This document shows positions 34,567 through 42,856 of a DNA stretch of 56,238 bases, piece after piece. The DNA lies in contig CAIQHB010000025.1 in the NCBI GenBank assembly GCA_903871465.1, positions 1-56,238 on the forward strand, given 5' to 3'. Within the stretch, counting starts at the first letter, position 1, and every line of letters starts with the position of its first letter. The notes under the pieces were generated by a model. It was not told the origin of the DNA and did not search any database. It saw only the letters and a list, made by a program, of their open reading frames with translations. The position numbers and the translations under genes were made by a program. This DNA is from an uncultured Methanosarcinales archaeon. GTDB taxonomy: Archaea; Halobacteriota; Methanosarcinia; Methanotrichales; Methanotrichaceae.

Positions 34567-35496
34567 CTATGTGCAGGGCAGCCAGTCTACGCTGATGGCA
34601 CCGCACGTGGAGTTTCCCCAGAGCTGAATGAACTTCTCGATGGAGAAGACACCAGTAAGGTCTTCGACGCTGCGACCATACTCAGCATGGCGGCCTTTCA
34701 ACTGCGGATCGGCCACGGGGTCGCGCGAGATCCAGCCAATATGAGCAACGCCGATGACATTGCTGTTCAGGTTGGCTTCAAGTACTCCCGTACAGCACGG
34801 GGTGGGAGGATACTGGACGCCGAAACTTCTTTCGATTTCGTTGTCCCGTATCGTAAAGTTGATAAACTGTTTTTCGTCGTCATAATCTCTGGTCTTGACC
34901 TCGGTCGTCTTCTGCAGGTGCTCAGCGTGAGTATACATCTCGGTCATAACTGCGCCAATCTTGTAGTTCTGAACGCAGAGCTTATCGATCCATTTCTGAT
35001 CATATGTGCCTGTCTGATAGCTAACTGGCATGTACTCAAACTCAGCTTGCTTGGTGAAGTTGATGTAATCCATTGGGCCAAAGCCTGTTGGCCATTGGCG
35101 ATACCTGAATTTTATGTGTAATGGCAGAAAATCATCCCAATAAACAGGAGAGCCCCACGGACCGAAATCTCCAGTTCCCGAGTTAAATTCCTCTGGCCAA
35201 GCGGGTTCTGCTTCGTTCATCCAGACGGTATACTCAAATGGAAACGGGCCACCACATCCGCTGCCAATCTGCCTCTCGGCCTCCAGCTCAGTCCTATCCG
35301 TGATTATGTTGCCGCTTCCAGATTCCTTTTCAACGAGCTTAGATCCATTGAAGCCGATCTGGGTTGAGATGATCTTCTCATTGTTCTTGTATCCAGTGCC
35401 CGTCACAGATGACTTTTCATACATGTAATTGGCCGCGCCAGTTACACTCGCAAAAGCCATAACCAAAATTACGAGAGCCAATAGTTTTCGATTCAA
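34567..35496 (-). CDS. secreted hypothetical protein
   Basis: A 309-residue exported protein with a clear signal peptide (LLALVILVMAFASVTGAAN). The mature part is rich in aromatic and acidic residues with few repeats (FPFEYTVWMNEAEPAWPEEF, WGSPVYWDDFLPLHIKFRYR) and four to six cysteines. No catalytic motif is recognised. Similar large secreted proteins of unknown role occur in Methanothrix-type genomes, which is a weak pointer to the host. Confidence 0.75.
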   Translation of the reverse strand: MNRKLLALVILVMAFASVTGAANYMYEKSSVTGTGYKNNEKIISTQIGFNGSKLVEKESGSGNIITDRTELEAERQIGSGCGGPFPFEYTVWMNEAEPAWPEEFNSGTGDFGPWGSPVYWDDFLPLHIKFRYRQWPTGFGPMDYINFTKQAEFEYMPVSYQTGTYDQKWIDKLCVQNYKIGAVMTEMYTHAEHLQKTTEVKTRDYDDEKQFINFTIRDNEIERSFGVQYPPTPCCTGVLEANLNSNVIGVAHIGWISRDPVADPQLKGRHAEYGRSVEDLTGVFSIEKFIQLWGNSTCGAISVDWLPCT

Positions 35497-35738
35497 TACT
35501 GTCCCACCAAAGACTCAGTAGAGATTCTTTACGGTATAAATCTATTGCGGGAGAAATAAACCTTGAACCATTCGACGGTATCTGAAACTCAAAACAAAAA
35601 TAGTCCATCAGGTCGATAGATACTTATTCCATATTTGAATTAAAATTCAGATCAAATCTGCATGGTATGTGATAAGAATGAACATAATCGTCTATATTAT
35701 TCCGGAGGGACATTATTCGCTATGGAAGGCAGAGGCAA

Positions 35739-36005
35739 ATGAGGACAAGAAGGAGAACTAACGACTTAATTGCATCGCAGATTCTAAAAGTATGCGTGAA
35801 TGGTGCGAGCAAGACAAAGATTGTGTATCAAGCCAATCTGAATTCCGTAAGTGCAAAACCATATCTGGATAAGCTAATAAATAATGGATTCATGGAAGTT
35901 GTTCCCGAGGGCTCCAGAGTTGTTTATAAAACCACTCGGAAGGGACTGGAACTGAAGGAGAAATTTAGGGAGTTTCATAGTGAGATAGATAAGCTGTATA
36001 CATGA
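35739..36005 (+). CDS. archaeal winged-helix DNA-binding protein
   Basis: An 88-residue winged helix-turn-helix protein: N-terminal helix LIASQILKVCVNGASKTKI, recognition part LNSVSAKPYLDKLINNGFMEVVP, wing SRVVYKTTRKGLELKEKF. This is the archaeal family of small predicted repressors with a C-terminal helix. Its ATG overlaps a TGA of a six-codon ORF just before it. It precedes the radical SAM cluster on the same strand by about 250 bases and is a candidate regulator. Confidence 0.83.
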   Translation: MRTRRRTNDLIASQILKVCVNGASKTKIVYQANLNSVSAKPYLDKLINNGFMEVVPEGSRVVYKTTRKGLELKEKFREFHSEIDKLYT

Positions 36006-36153
36006 GTGTGCAGCCGTGGTATTGATGGCCCTACATCTTTTGCCAAACCTATTCTCATACACCCAAAATTTTAGCCCATTTAGATCAAAATGAATCTCGA
36101 TTTGAGGTTACCACACCATGCAGTAGATACGGATAGTAGCCTTCTAGAGAGGA

Positions 36154-36161
36154 TTTAAATA
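36154..36161 (+). promoter_or_regulatory. TATA box of the radical SAM cluster
   Basis: TTTAAATA preceded by the purine-rich GAGAGGA (a BRE-like element) lies 21-28 bases before the ATG of the 22-codon ORF at 36182, the spacing seen for leaderless archaeal transcripts. Confidence 0.55.
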
Positions 36162-36181
36162 GCTCAACCAGAACATATAAG

Positions 36182-36250
36182 ATGTTCAAGGAAGGCTTTT
36201 GGGATACCAGCACAAATTCCTTAGATCTGCTACATGAGGCTGGTGGATGA
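36182..36250 (+). CDS. 22-residue leaderless peptide ORF at the head of the radical SAM cluster
   Basis: The ORF starts at an ATG that coincides with the expected transcription start and reads MFKEGFWDTSTNSL, then DLLHEAGG, followed by TGA. It ends nine bases before the first possible ATG (36260) of the B12-binding radical SAM gene, and its last codons supply the GGTGG that would be that gene's Shine-Dalgarno. It could be a RiPP-like precursor, a leader peptide coupling translation, or chance; size prevents a firm call. Confidence 0.4.
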   Translation: MFKEGFWDTSTNSLDLLHEAGG

Positions 36251-36259
36251 TTAACTTGG

Positions 36260-37576
36260 ATGTGTATCAAAAAAGAAATTACGAACATGATCGAAGTTGT
36301 ACTGATAAATCCTCCCTCACTCTGTGTTGATGACGATAGACTGGAACCATCTCTGGGATTGCTCTATATAGCATCCATGGTGAGGCAAAGCAATTTCCAG
36401 GTTCTTATTTACGAGATGACGGGATGCAAAAATGAGACGGAGATCTCCAGGAAAATCAAAGAGATACCGAACGGAGATGTCTACGGTCTGTCTGTCCTTT
36501 GTACTAACTATTCCTATGCCAAACAATGCATTGAGCAGATCAGATCAAGGAACAGAAAATCAATGATAATATTGGGTGGACCAAATCCAACCGCACTTCC
36601 TGAATTTACACTTAATAACAGCAAATGCGATTGTGTCATTACAGGTGAAGGAGAGGATGCGTTTATTTTGGCTTTGAATGCCATTCAAAAGGGAGAACCA
36701 GTTCCTGCTATAATAAGAGGGGCTGGCAGAATTGATATAGATAGCTATCCCATGCCTGCATGGGACTTGGTAGACCTGGGAAGCTTCAATCGGGTATTTG
36801 ATGGTGAGAGAACCGTATCACTGATAAGTTCTCGTGGATGCAAATACCATTGCGCTCACTGCAATAGCACGGTCATGGGAGCGGGAAGCACACAGGTCCG
36901 ATATCGAAGAGCTGAGAATGTTGTGGAGGAGATGAAATATCTCCAGAAAACGGGAATCAACAAGTTCCGATTCAATGATGACAACTTCACTGGAAACCCC
37001 GACCTCCCTGCACTCCTTATCAAAATTAAGGAATTAAATGTCAGATATAGATCATTCGGACGAATTGAGGACCTGACCGAACGGAATTGCCGGCTGCTTG
37101 CAGAGAGTGGATGCAGACACATCTCTGTGGGTCTGGAATCCTTGAATCCTGACAACCTCAAGGCATTGGGAAAAGAGAACCAATCTGGTCTTGAGGCGAA
37201 TCATCTAAAGAACGCGAAAGAGAATGGAATTATCATAAGGGCCTTTTTTATTGTGGGCTTGCCTTATGATAACGATAAAACCATTAAAAAATACTTCGAA
37301 ATCTGCAAAGATCTTCCCTTCGACGAATATTCAGTCTATCCACTAATACCATATCCAGGCACCTCCATTGCTGAAACGCCACAGTATTTCGGATACGAGA
37401 TAGTCGATCGTGATTTCACCCATTACGTGCAGATTGGCCAGAACAGATCTACATCTTTTGCACTTAAGCACGAAAACTTCTCAGAAAATGATGTAAGACG
37501 CTGGCATAATTATGTCGATTCTCTCCTTAGCTCCTATAGAAAAGTCCGCCAGAATCAGAGTGAGATTGCCGTATAA
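36260..37576 (+). CDS. B12-binding domain radical SAM protein
   Basis: A 438-residue class B-type radical SAM enzyme. Residues 10-135 form a cobalamin-binding-like domain (VVLINPPSLCVDDDRLEPSLGLLYIASMVR, ILGGPNPTALPEF), and the radical SAM cluster is SSRGCKYHCAHCNST near residue 193, followed by a TIM-barrel part ending ISVGLESLN and AFFIVGLPYDN. Members do methylations or ring rearrangements on unactivated carbon. The ATG at 36287 (MIEVVLINPP) is the alternative start. It opens the cluster that continues to 44 kb. Confidence 0.9.
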   Translation: MCIKKEITNMIEVVLINPPSLCVDDDRLEPSLGLLYIASMVRQSNFQVLIYEMTGCKNETEISRKIKEIPNGDVYGLSVLCTNYSYAKQCIEQIRSRNRKSMIILGGPNPTALPEFTLNNSKCDCVITGEGEDAFILALNAIQKGEPVPAIIRGAGRIDIDSYPMPAWDLVDLGSFNRVFDGERTVSLISSRGCKYHCAHCNSTVMGAGSTQVRYRRAENVVEEMKYLQKTGINKFRFNDDNFTGNPDLPALLIKIKELNVRYRSFGRIEDLTERNCRLLAESGCRHISVGLESLNPDNLKALGKENQSGLEANHLKNAKENGIIIRAFFIVGLPYDNDKTIKKYFEICKDLPFDEYSVYPLIPYPGTSIAETPQYFGYEIVDRDFTHYVQIGQNRSTSFALKHENFSENDVRRWHNYVDSLLSSYRKVRQNQSEIAV

Positions 37577-37607
37577 GGGCCGTATAAAAAAGGCAGTTTG
37601 AAGAAGT

Positions 37608-38618
37608 ATGATGACTATGGGCCAATATGAATTCGAAGAATTGGGCTTCGCCTCACATGATGCACTCGAATTTCCCGCCTTTGTTAACCTGTGCGTAATT
37701 CGTGGAAGCTGTCCCTGCAGCTGCATTCACTGTCCGGTGGGATCTCTGTCGGATAAAGGTCGGGAGAAGACTTTTGGAAAAACAACAATATCCATGAAAT
37801 TATTCCAAAAAATAGTCGACGAAATGGCATCATTCCCATTATCTACTTTGAGGATTCATGGTGTAGGGGAACCTATTCTATGGAGATCCTTGCCCGAGGC
37901 GCTTCAATACGCCAGAAATAACAATGTACTTACATGGCTATTCACCTGCTTAGTCACAGGGGATTCGTCTCTGTTGATGAATTTGGCCCGGAACTGCAAC
38001 ATCATTGAGATCTCAATTAACAGCTGCGACCCAGAGGACTACAAGAAGACGAAAGGTATCGACGCTTTCCACGGAGTCGTGGATAATATCAAAGTGCTGA
38101 GGAGAACTATAGAACGAGAAGACCTGCCCACGCGGATGGTAGTTAGCCGCGTGCAAAGCGAAGACGACGAGTATGACTCTTCTTTTTTGAATTACTGGAA
38201 GAGCACAGGTCTTGTGAATGATGCCTTTATCAGAACCTACCACGATTATAACCACCTCATTCCCAGCCGGGTTGCAGCCAAGAAGAAGGCGGATCAATGC
38301 CTTGTTCATTGGGCCAGGTTTAACATCGATTGCAGTGGAAAAGCGATCGTCTGCTTCAATGAACTATTCAAGAGTGAGCTGAATCCTGATTTAATATTGG
38401 GAGATGTCAGATGCCAGAGGATCAGGGATATTTGGCGATGTAATAAGCTCAATGCCTTAAGAAGAGCGCAGATCCGGGCGGATTATTCTCAATTAGATTT
38501 TGCTGATCAACTTCCATGCTTAAATTGCACCTCATGTCAGCCATTAGGAGGCGAAAAGCCAACCAGTGAGACTCAAGTAAGGTTCTTTGCCGGAGAGGAC
38601 ACCCGTGGCGAAACATGA
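37608..38618 (+). CDS. radical SAM protein with C-terminal cysteine motif
   Basis: A 336-residue radical SAM protein. The cluster motif is unusual: GSCPCSCIHCPVG (C-x3-C-x2-C with an extra Cys inside), followed by RIHGVGEPILW in place of the usual GGEP. The C-terminal part has further Cys (CLVHWARFNIDCSGKAIVCFNE and CLNCTSC), which suggests an extra FeS (SPASM-like) site. It overlaps the next gene's start by 14 bases. Confidence 0.85.
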   Translation: MMTMGQYEFEELGFASHDALEFPAFVNLCVIRGSCPCSCIHCPVGSLSDKGREKTFGKTTISMKLFQKIVDEMASFPLSTLRIHGVGEPILWRSLPEALQYARNNNVLTWLFTCLVTGDSSLLMNLARNCNIIEISINSCDPEDYKKTKGIDAFHGVVDNIKVLRRTIEREDLPTRMVVSRVQSEDDEYDSSFLNYWKSTGLVNDAFIRTYHDYNHLIPSRVAAKKKADQCLVHWARFNIDCSGKAIVCFNELFKSELNPDLILGDVRCQRIRDIWRCNKLNALRRAQIRADYSQLDFADQLPCLNCTSCQPLGGEKPTSETQVRFFAGEDTRGET

Positions 38619-39591
38619 GCGATTCTACATCAATGTATTTAATGGGTGCAATCTGAATTGCCGCCATTGCTTCAACAATGAAGGCGCAACAAAGGGACCT
38701 CTCCTCACAACTCCGGAGATCCTGCGTCTTTCAGATGAAGCCATGGATTGCCTAGGAATAACTGAGATGCAGTTAACTGGTGGAGAACCCTTGCAGAGGC
38801 CGGATATCTTCCCGTTAATTAGTGCTTTACAGGAAAAAGGATTGAAGGTGATCCTTCAGACAAACGGTTTCTTCGACAGGGATACGGTTCGAAAAATCCA
38901 GGATCTTTCTCGCAATAATCTGAGCTTAATTATTTCCATGGACGGCTTCGAGACGAATGACTATTTCCGGGGCAGAGGAGTTACTGCCAGGACGGTTGCA
39001 AACATTGAAATGCTGTCCGAGTCGGTAGACATCCGGATCAATACCCTTCTCAGTTCCAGGATAGAGTGGGAGGAGGTGGAAAATTTGGCAAAATTAGCTG
39101 AGCGCCATTCAATTCAACTGGCCTTCAATCCCATTTGCCCATCAGGTCGAGCGGACTCAACTCTGCTGCTTCCTGCGCAGAAATATTTCCAGTGGATGTA
39201 CCGGCTGGAGGAGCTATCAGCAATGGGAATATCAATCAGAAAGTGCTTCAACGTGGTTGAGGGCCATTTAGTGGAAAACGAGGATTGCCCAGTCCGAAAA
39301 GGGGCTACCGTCCACATCGCTGCCGATGGCGCGGTCTATCCCTGCGGTTTTCTGGTCAATAAGCAGGCTTGTTTTCTAGGATCGGTGAGAGAAAGCTCAA
39401 TTCTCGATCTGATGAAAAGGATTCCGGACGATTGCCGATCCCTGCATCCTGATTGTCAGAAATGTGAATATCACATTAGGCGAGAATGCAAGGGGGGCTG
39501 CCCTGCCAGGATCCTGAACCTGAAGGGAAGATTCGGAGAGAAAGATATCTACTGCATGGCCGAACACCTGCCCAATCTATGGAACAGATGA
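38605..39591 (+). CDS. radical SAM/SPASM domain protein
   Basis: About 328 residues from the GTG at 38605, which has GGAGAGG in the right place; the upstream TTG at 38587 is less likely. The motif NGCNLNCRHCFN is followed by QLTGGEPLQRPD. The SPASM-like end has CPVRKGATVHIAADGAVYPC and CQKCEYHIRRECKGGCPAR. SPASM enzymes act on peptides or other large substrates (PqqE, heme d1 and RiPP pathways). It overlaps the stop of the gene before it and ends two bases before the next. Confidence 0.9.
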   Translation: MAKHERFYINVFNGCNLNCRHCFNNEGATKGPLLTTPEILRLSDEAMDCLGITEMQLTGGEPLQRPDIFPLISALQEKGLKVILQTNGFFDRDTVRKIQDLSRNNLSLIISMDGFETNDYFRGRGVTARTVANIEMLSESVDIRINTLLSSRIEWEEVENLAKLAERHSIQLAFNPICPSGRADSTLLLPAQKYFQWMYRLEELSAMGISIRKCFNVVEGHLVENEDCPVRKGATVHIAADGAVYPCGFLVNKQACFLGSVRESSILDLMKRIPDDCRSLHPDCQKCEYHIRRECKGGCPARILNLKGRFGEKDIYCMAEHLPNLWNR

Positions 39592-39592
39592 G

Positions 39593-40903
39593 ATGACTGC
39601 TCGGGAAATGCCCAGGTATAGGGCCAGAAAAGAGTGGAATGGCCTGGATCTTTTTGATAGAGATGAGGGAAGGTTGACATACATCAGCCTGGGTAGCACG
39701 CTGGCAGAGACTCTATTGAAATGGGGGATGAAGGATGCAGGAGGCTTGCGATATTCAGCAGCGCAGGGGGTTGCAAACGGAATAGGCGATATAGGCGACC
39801 CAGTCGATCTGGTTAAGTTGGGAAGATGGAATGTCGAGTCTTTGATCGATACACCCTATCCCAAGGTGCCGGAATATGCTTCCGCACCTCGCAGGATTTA
39901 CTGGGAGCTAACCCGGAGATGCAACCTGAATTGTAGATCCTGCTTCAATCGCCAGGGGGGCATTTCTGATGAGATGGCTCAAAGCACAATTCTGAAGCTT
40001 GCAAAGCAGCTATACTCTGCCGGCGTTTATGAGATCAGGTGCACCGGAGGCGAGCCCACGCAAAGGGATGACCTGTTCGAGATCATGGAAGGGCTTTATC
40101 AAATGGGCTTTTACATCTCTCTGGCGAGCAATGGTATCTACTCAGAAGAAACGCTGCAGAAATTGATGAAGTCGCCTGTGGACTGGATCATCCTTTCTAT
40201 TGATGGGGGTTGTGAAGATGCCAACGCCGAGATCCGCGGCCCGGGCAACTTTGCGCGGGTCGTTAGCACCCTTAAGGTGCTAAGAGAAAAAGGTTGCCGA
40301 ATAAGGATCAATACTCTGATCAGGAGAGGGCATTTCCGTTACCATCATCTGAAGGGCCTGGCAGAGATATGCGAAGAACACGGCGTAGAATCTTTGAACT
40401 GCATTCCATTGCGGCCAATGACCAACGATCCAACCACGAGGGATCTCCAGCTAACTCCAGCGGAGTTTAAGGAATTCATCATGGGCTTGAAGCAACTTAA
40501 GCAGGAATACAACATTAAGTTCGTCACCACACTGGATCTGGAGCTTACATCCGAGCAAGATAGGATTTACCTGAAGGACCGCTCCTGTGCCGCGGGCAGG
40601 GAAGGGGCGGTGATCTCCCCTCAGGGAGATATCTATGGATGCTCCTACTCTCCTGCATCCGATCCTGATGCGGTTGTTGAGATTAGGCAGAGGTATGTAG
40701 CCGGGAACCTGCTCGAGGAGGATTTTCTGACCGTATGGAATGACAGCTCCAGATGGGCTATCTACCGGGACCTAGAAATATATAAGAATGCGAAATGCAA
40801 GACATGTGATTATTACTTGCGGAGAAGATGTATAGGCAACTGCCCGATAATGAAGGAGGATCCGGGTGCGTTTGATCCCTACTGCTACTTGCATCTAATT
40901 TAA
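39593..40903 (+). CDS. radical SAM/SPASM protein with an N-terminal extra domain
   Basis: A 436-residue protein. The first 100 residues (YRARKEWNGLDLFDRDEGRL, TLAETLLKWG) look like a PqqD-like substrate-recognition module, which would favour a peptide substrate, but the match is weak. The radical SAM motif is TRRCNLNCRSCFNRQ with RCTGGEPTQRDD, and the SPASM-like end is CAAGREGAVISPQGDIYGCSYS with CKTCDYYLRRRCIGNCP. It is a paralogue of the preceding gene. Confidence 0.9.
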   Translation: MTAREMPRYRARKEWNGLDLFDRDEGRLTYISLGSTLAETLLKWGMKDAGGLRYSAAQGVANGIGDIGDPVDLVKLGRWNVESLIDTPYPKVPEYASAPRRIYWELTRRCNLNCRSCFNRQGGISDEMAQSTILKLAKQLYSAGVYEIRCTGGEPTQRDDLFEIMEGLYQMGFYISLASNGIYSEETLQKLMKSPVDWIILSIDGGCEDANAEIRGPGNFARVVSTLKVLREKGCRIRINTLIRRGHFRYHHLKGLAEICEEHGVESLNCIPLRPMTNDPTTRDLQLTPAEFKEFIMGLKQLKQEYNIKFVTTLDLELTSEQDRIYLKDRSCAAGREGAVISPQGDIYGCSYSPASDPDAVVEIRQRYVAGNLLEEDFLTVWNDSSRWAIYRDLEIYKNAKCKTCDYYLRRRCIGNCPIMKEDPGAFDPYCYLHLI

Positions 40904-40956
40904 AATTCTGGATAGAGAACTCAAGCAGAACAGAATCAAATTCAATGAGGAGATTT

Positions 40957-41799
40957 ATGGATATCAAATCGGTCTTGGTGGATAAATGGGATAGAATAAT
41001 GGTTTCATATACGATAATCTTAGCATTTCTTTTTGTCATATTAAAATTTTACTCATTAGAAATTGACTATATGATGCCATTAGCTCTTCTGGTCTTAACA
41101 CCAATACCTTGGGCGATTGGTAAAGTCCAACACCAAACAGAGAAGCTTGAGTCCTCGACAATTGAATTAAGAAAACTAATCAACCAGCCTGATATAAATA
41201 AGGTTCTAAAACCTTTTAATGACTATAGAAAGGAAATTAAAGAGAAAATAAGTGGCTCAGACAGAATTTGCCTTTTATCCAGGACCGGTCAGAAGTGGTG
41301 GGAAGAATACTTAATAGGCAATATTGAGAATAAAGAGGTTCGTTTGCTCGTTCTGGATCCAAGGGATGGAAAAGATTCCGCGTTTAAAATGCATTTCACT
41401 TCAGATCAACAAATAAATATGAATATTTCGGAAAAGGAAAAAGATATGAGCATTTCGGAAGAAGACAAGAAAGTTTCACTCTATCATAAAATTATAGATA
41501 CGGAACGCGGAAGATCGATTCAATTCCTGAATGAAATGGTGGAAATAGAGAAGATACAGAAGAACGTTCATCCAAAAGTCTTAAACTATCTCCCCGCGTG
41601 GAGCATCTTAATTCTTGAGAACTCAAAAAAGAAGAATGCGGGAAATGATGGATCTATTATCTATTGTGAATTAGCTCCCTACAAACTTACTCCATACAAC
41701 CGTCCCATGCTGAAGGTAACTGAAGATCATAATAAATGTTTCAAATTTTTTCGAAATGAGTTTGAGAGTCTCTGGAAAAGGGCAGAAGACTACCCTTAG
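40957..41799 (+). CDS. membrane-anchored protein with a PLD-like domain lacking HKD
   Basis: About 281 residues from the ATG at 40957, with GAGGAG upstream. Two membrane helices lie at about 15-35 and 40-58 (IILAFLFVILKFYSLEI, MPLALLVLTPIPWAIGKVQ), then a cytoplasmic part with a phosphatidyltransferase-like layout (SGSDRICLLSRTGQKWWEEYL, EVRLLVLDPRDGK), but no HKD motif is seen. It is markedly A+T-richer than its neighbours, so it may be a later insertion into the cluster. The function is unknown. Confidence 0.55.
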   Translation: MDIKSVLVDKWDRIMVSYTIILAFLFVILKFYSLEIDYMMPLALLVLTPIPWAIGKVQHQTEKLESSTIELRKLINQPDINKVLKPFNDYRKEIKEKISGSDRICLLSRTGQKWWEEYLIGNIENKEVRLLVLDPRDGKDSAFKMHFTSDQQINMNISEKEKDMSISEEDKKVSLYHKIIDTERGRSIQFLNEMVEIEKIQKNVHPKVLNYLPAWSILILENSKKKNAGNDGSIIYCELAPYKLTPYNRPMLKVTEDHNKCFKFFRNEFESLWKRAEDYP

Positions 41800-41819
41800 G
41801 TGCCACTAGTGATCAATTA

Positions 41820-42752
41820 ATGTTTCTTGATTCACAAAGGACGGATTTGCGAAATATATGCAAAGCCAGGGAAGTTATTGGGCGAGTGGGCATCGTCGAC
41901 GCTGAGTTAATCCGTTTCCTGGCTGGCGTTCGTGAGTCTGACAAAAGGCTTCTGATCTGGGTGATTGCAAGCATTTATCCCAGCATCCTCCCCATTTCCC
42001 ACATTGAGGAGTTTATATCATCAACTTCGATAGCGTATGTTATAGAAAACGGAAATTTGGCCGAAAAAAAAGCTTCTGCTTTGGGTAATGCTGCAGGGCG
42101 TGAACCTGCATTCGTCAAGACCGAGAATCATTATGCAGTTGCCCTTCCGGAGGAGAATCTGAGGCGATACTCGGAAGATCGGATAAAGAGAGGTTATTTG
42201 CAGATTCACAACGGGCAGGTTCCTCTTATCGTTAATCCTTCCAAGCTTATATCCTTAATGAAACTGGCGATTCTCTATCCTCATGGTCGTAACCACCCTC
42301 GAATAGGGCTTGTTTCAGGCAGCTTTGACTTAATTCATCTGGGCCATGTGAGACATATCAACAATGCCCGAAGGCTCTGTGATGTTTTGGTAGTAGCCAC
42401 CATGAGCACATCGTCTCTGAGGGCGCAAGAAAAGAATGCAAAAGGAGACCGTCCGATCTACAGCCAAGCCGACAGGATTACAGTGCTCTCTGCCTTGCGA
42501 TCGGTGGATCATGTAGTAGTATTTGATGAGCCGGACTGCAAGGAGGCAATAAGGGCGCTGCGTCCTCAAATATTTTTCAAAAACGTAAAGGATATGAACA
42601 GAAAAGTTGTGAAAGAAGAATGCGATCTTGTCAGGTCTTTTGGAGGTGAGGTTAGTGTCTCTTATGATAGTGCAGGATATTCCTCAACGGATCTGATTAA
42701 CCATGTACGAAATTGCGCAAAAATTAACTCCACTAGCATTACCAAAGATTAA
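41820..42752 (+). CDS. HxGH nucleotidyltransferase (RfaE/TagD-like) with an N-terminal extra domain
   Basis: A 310-residue protein. Residues 160-305 carry a nucleotidyltransferase core: IGLVSGSFDLIHLGHVRHI (the HxGH motif), then DRITVLSALRSVDHVVVFDE and the C-terminal SAGYSSTDLINH (the ST-II motif). This is the family of glycerol-3-phosphate cytidylyltransferase and heptose-phosphate adenylyltransferase, so it activates a phosphorylated sugar or polyol with ATP or CTP. The N-terminal 150 residues are of unknown type. The start at 41820 is uncertain. Confidence 0.8.
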   Translation: MFLDSQRTDLRNICKAREVIGRVGIVDAELIRFLAGVRESDKRLLIWVIASIYPSILPISHIEEFISSTSIAYVIENGNLAEKKASALGNAAGREPAFVKTENHYAVALPEENLRRYSEDRIKRGYLQIHNGQVPLIVNPSKLISLMKLAILYPHGRNHPRIGLVSGSFDLIHLGHVRHINNARRLCDVLVVATMSTSSLRAQEKNAKGDRPIYSQADRITVLSALRSVDHVVVFDEPDCKEAIRALRPQIFFKNVKDMNRKVVKEECDLVRSFGGEVSVSYDSAGYSSTDLINHVRNCAKINSTSITKD

Positions 42753-42856
42753 TCCATAAAATAGAAAATTGTAATTTCTCAACCAGTCAATTGTGAAAGG
42801 TATGAAGATCAGAGGACAGAAGATTGGATGAGTGCATGGATGGGTGATGCCAGCTT

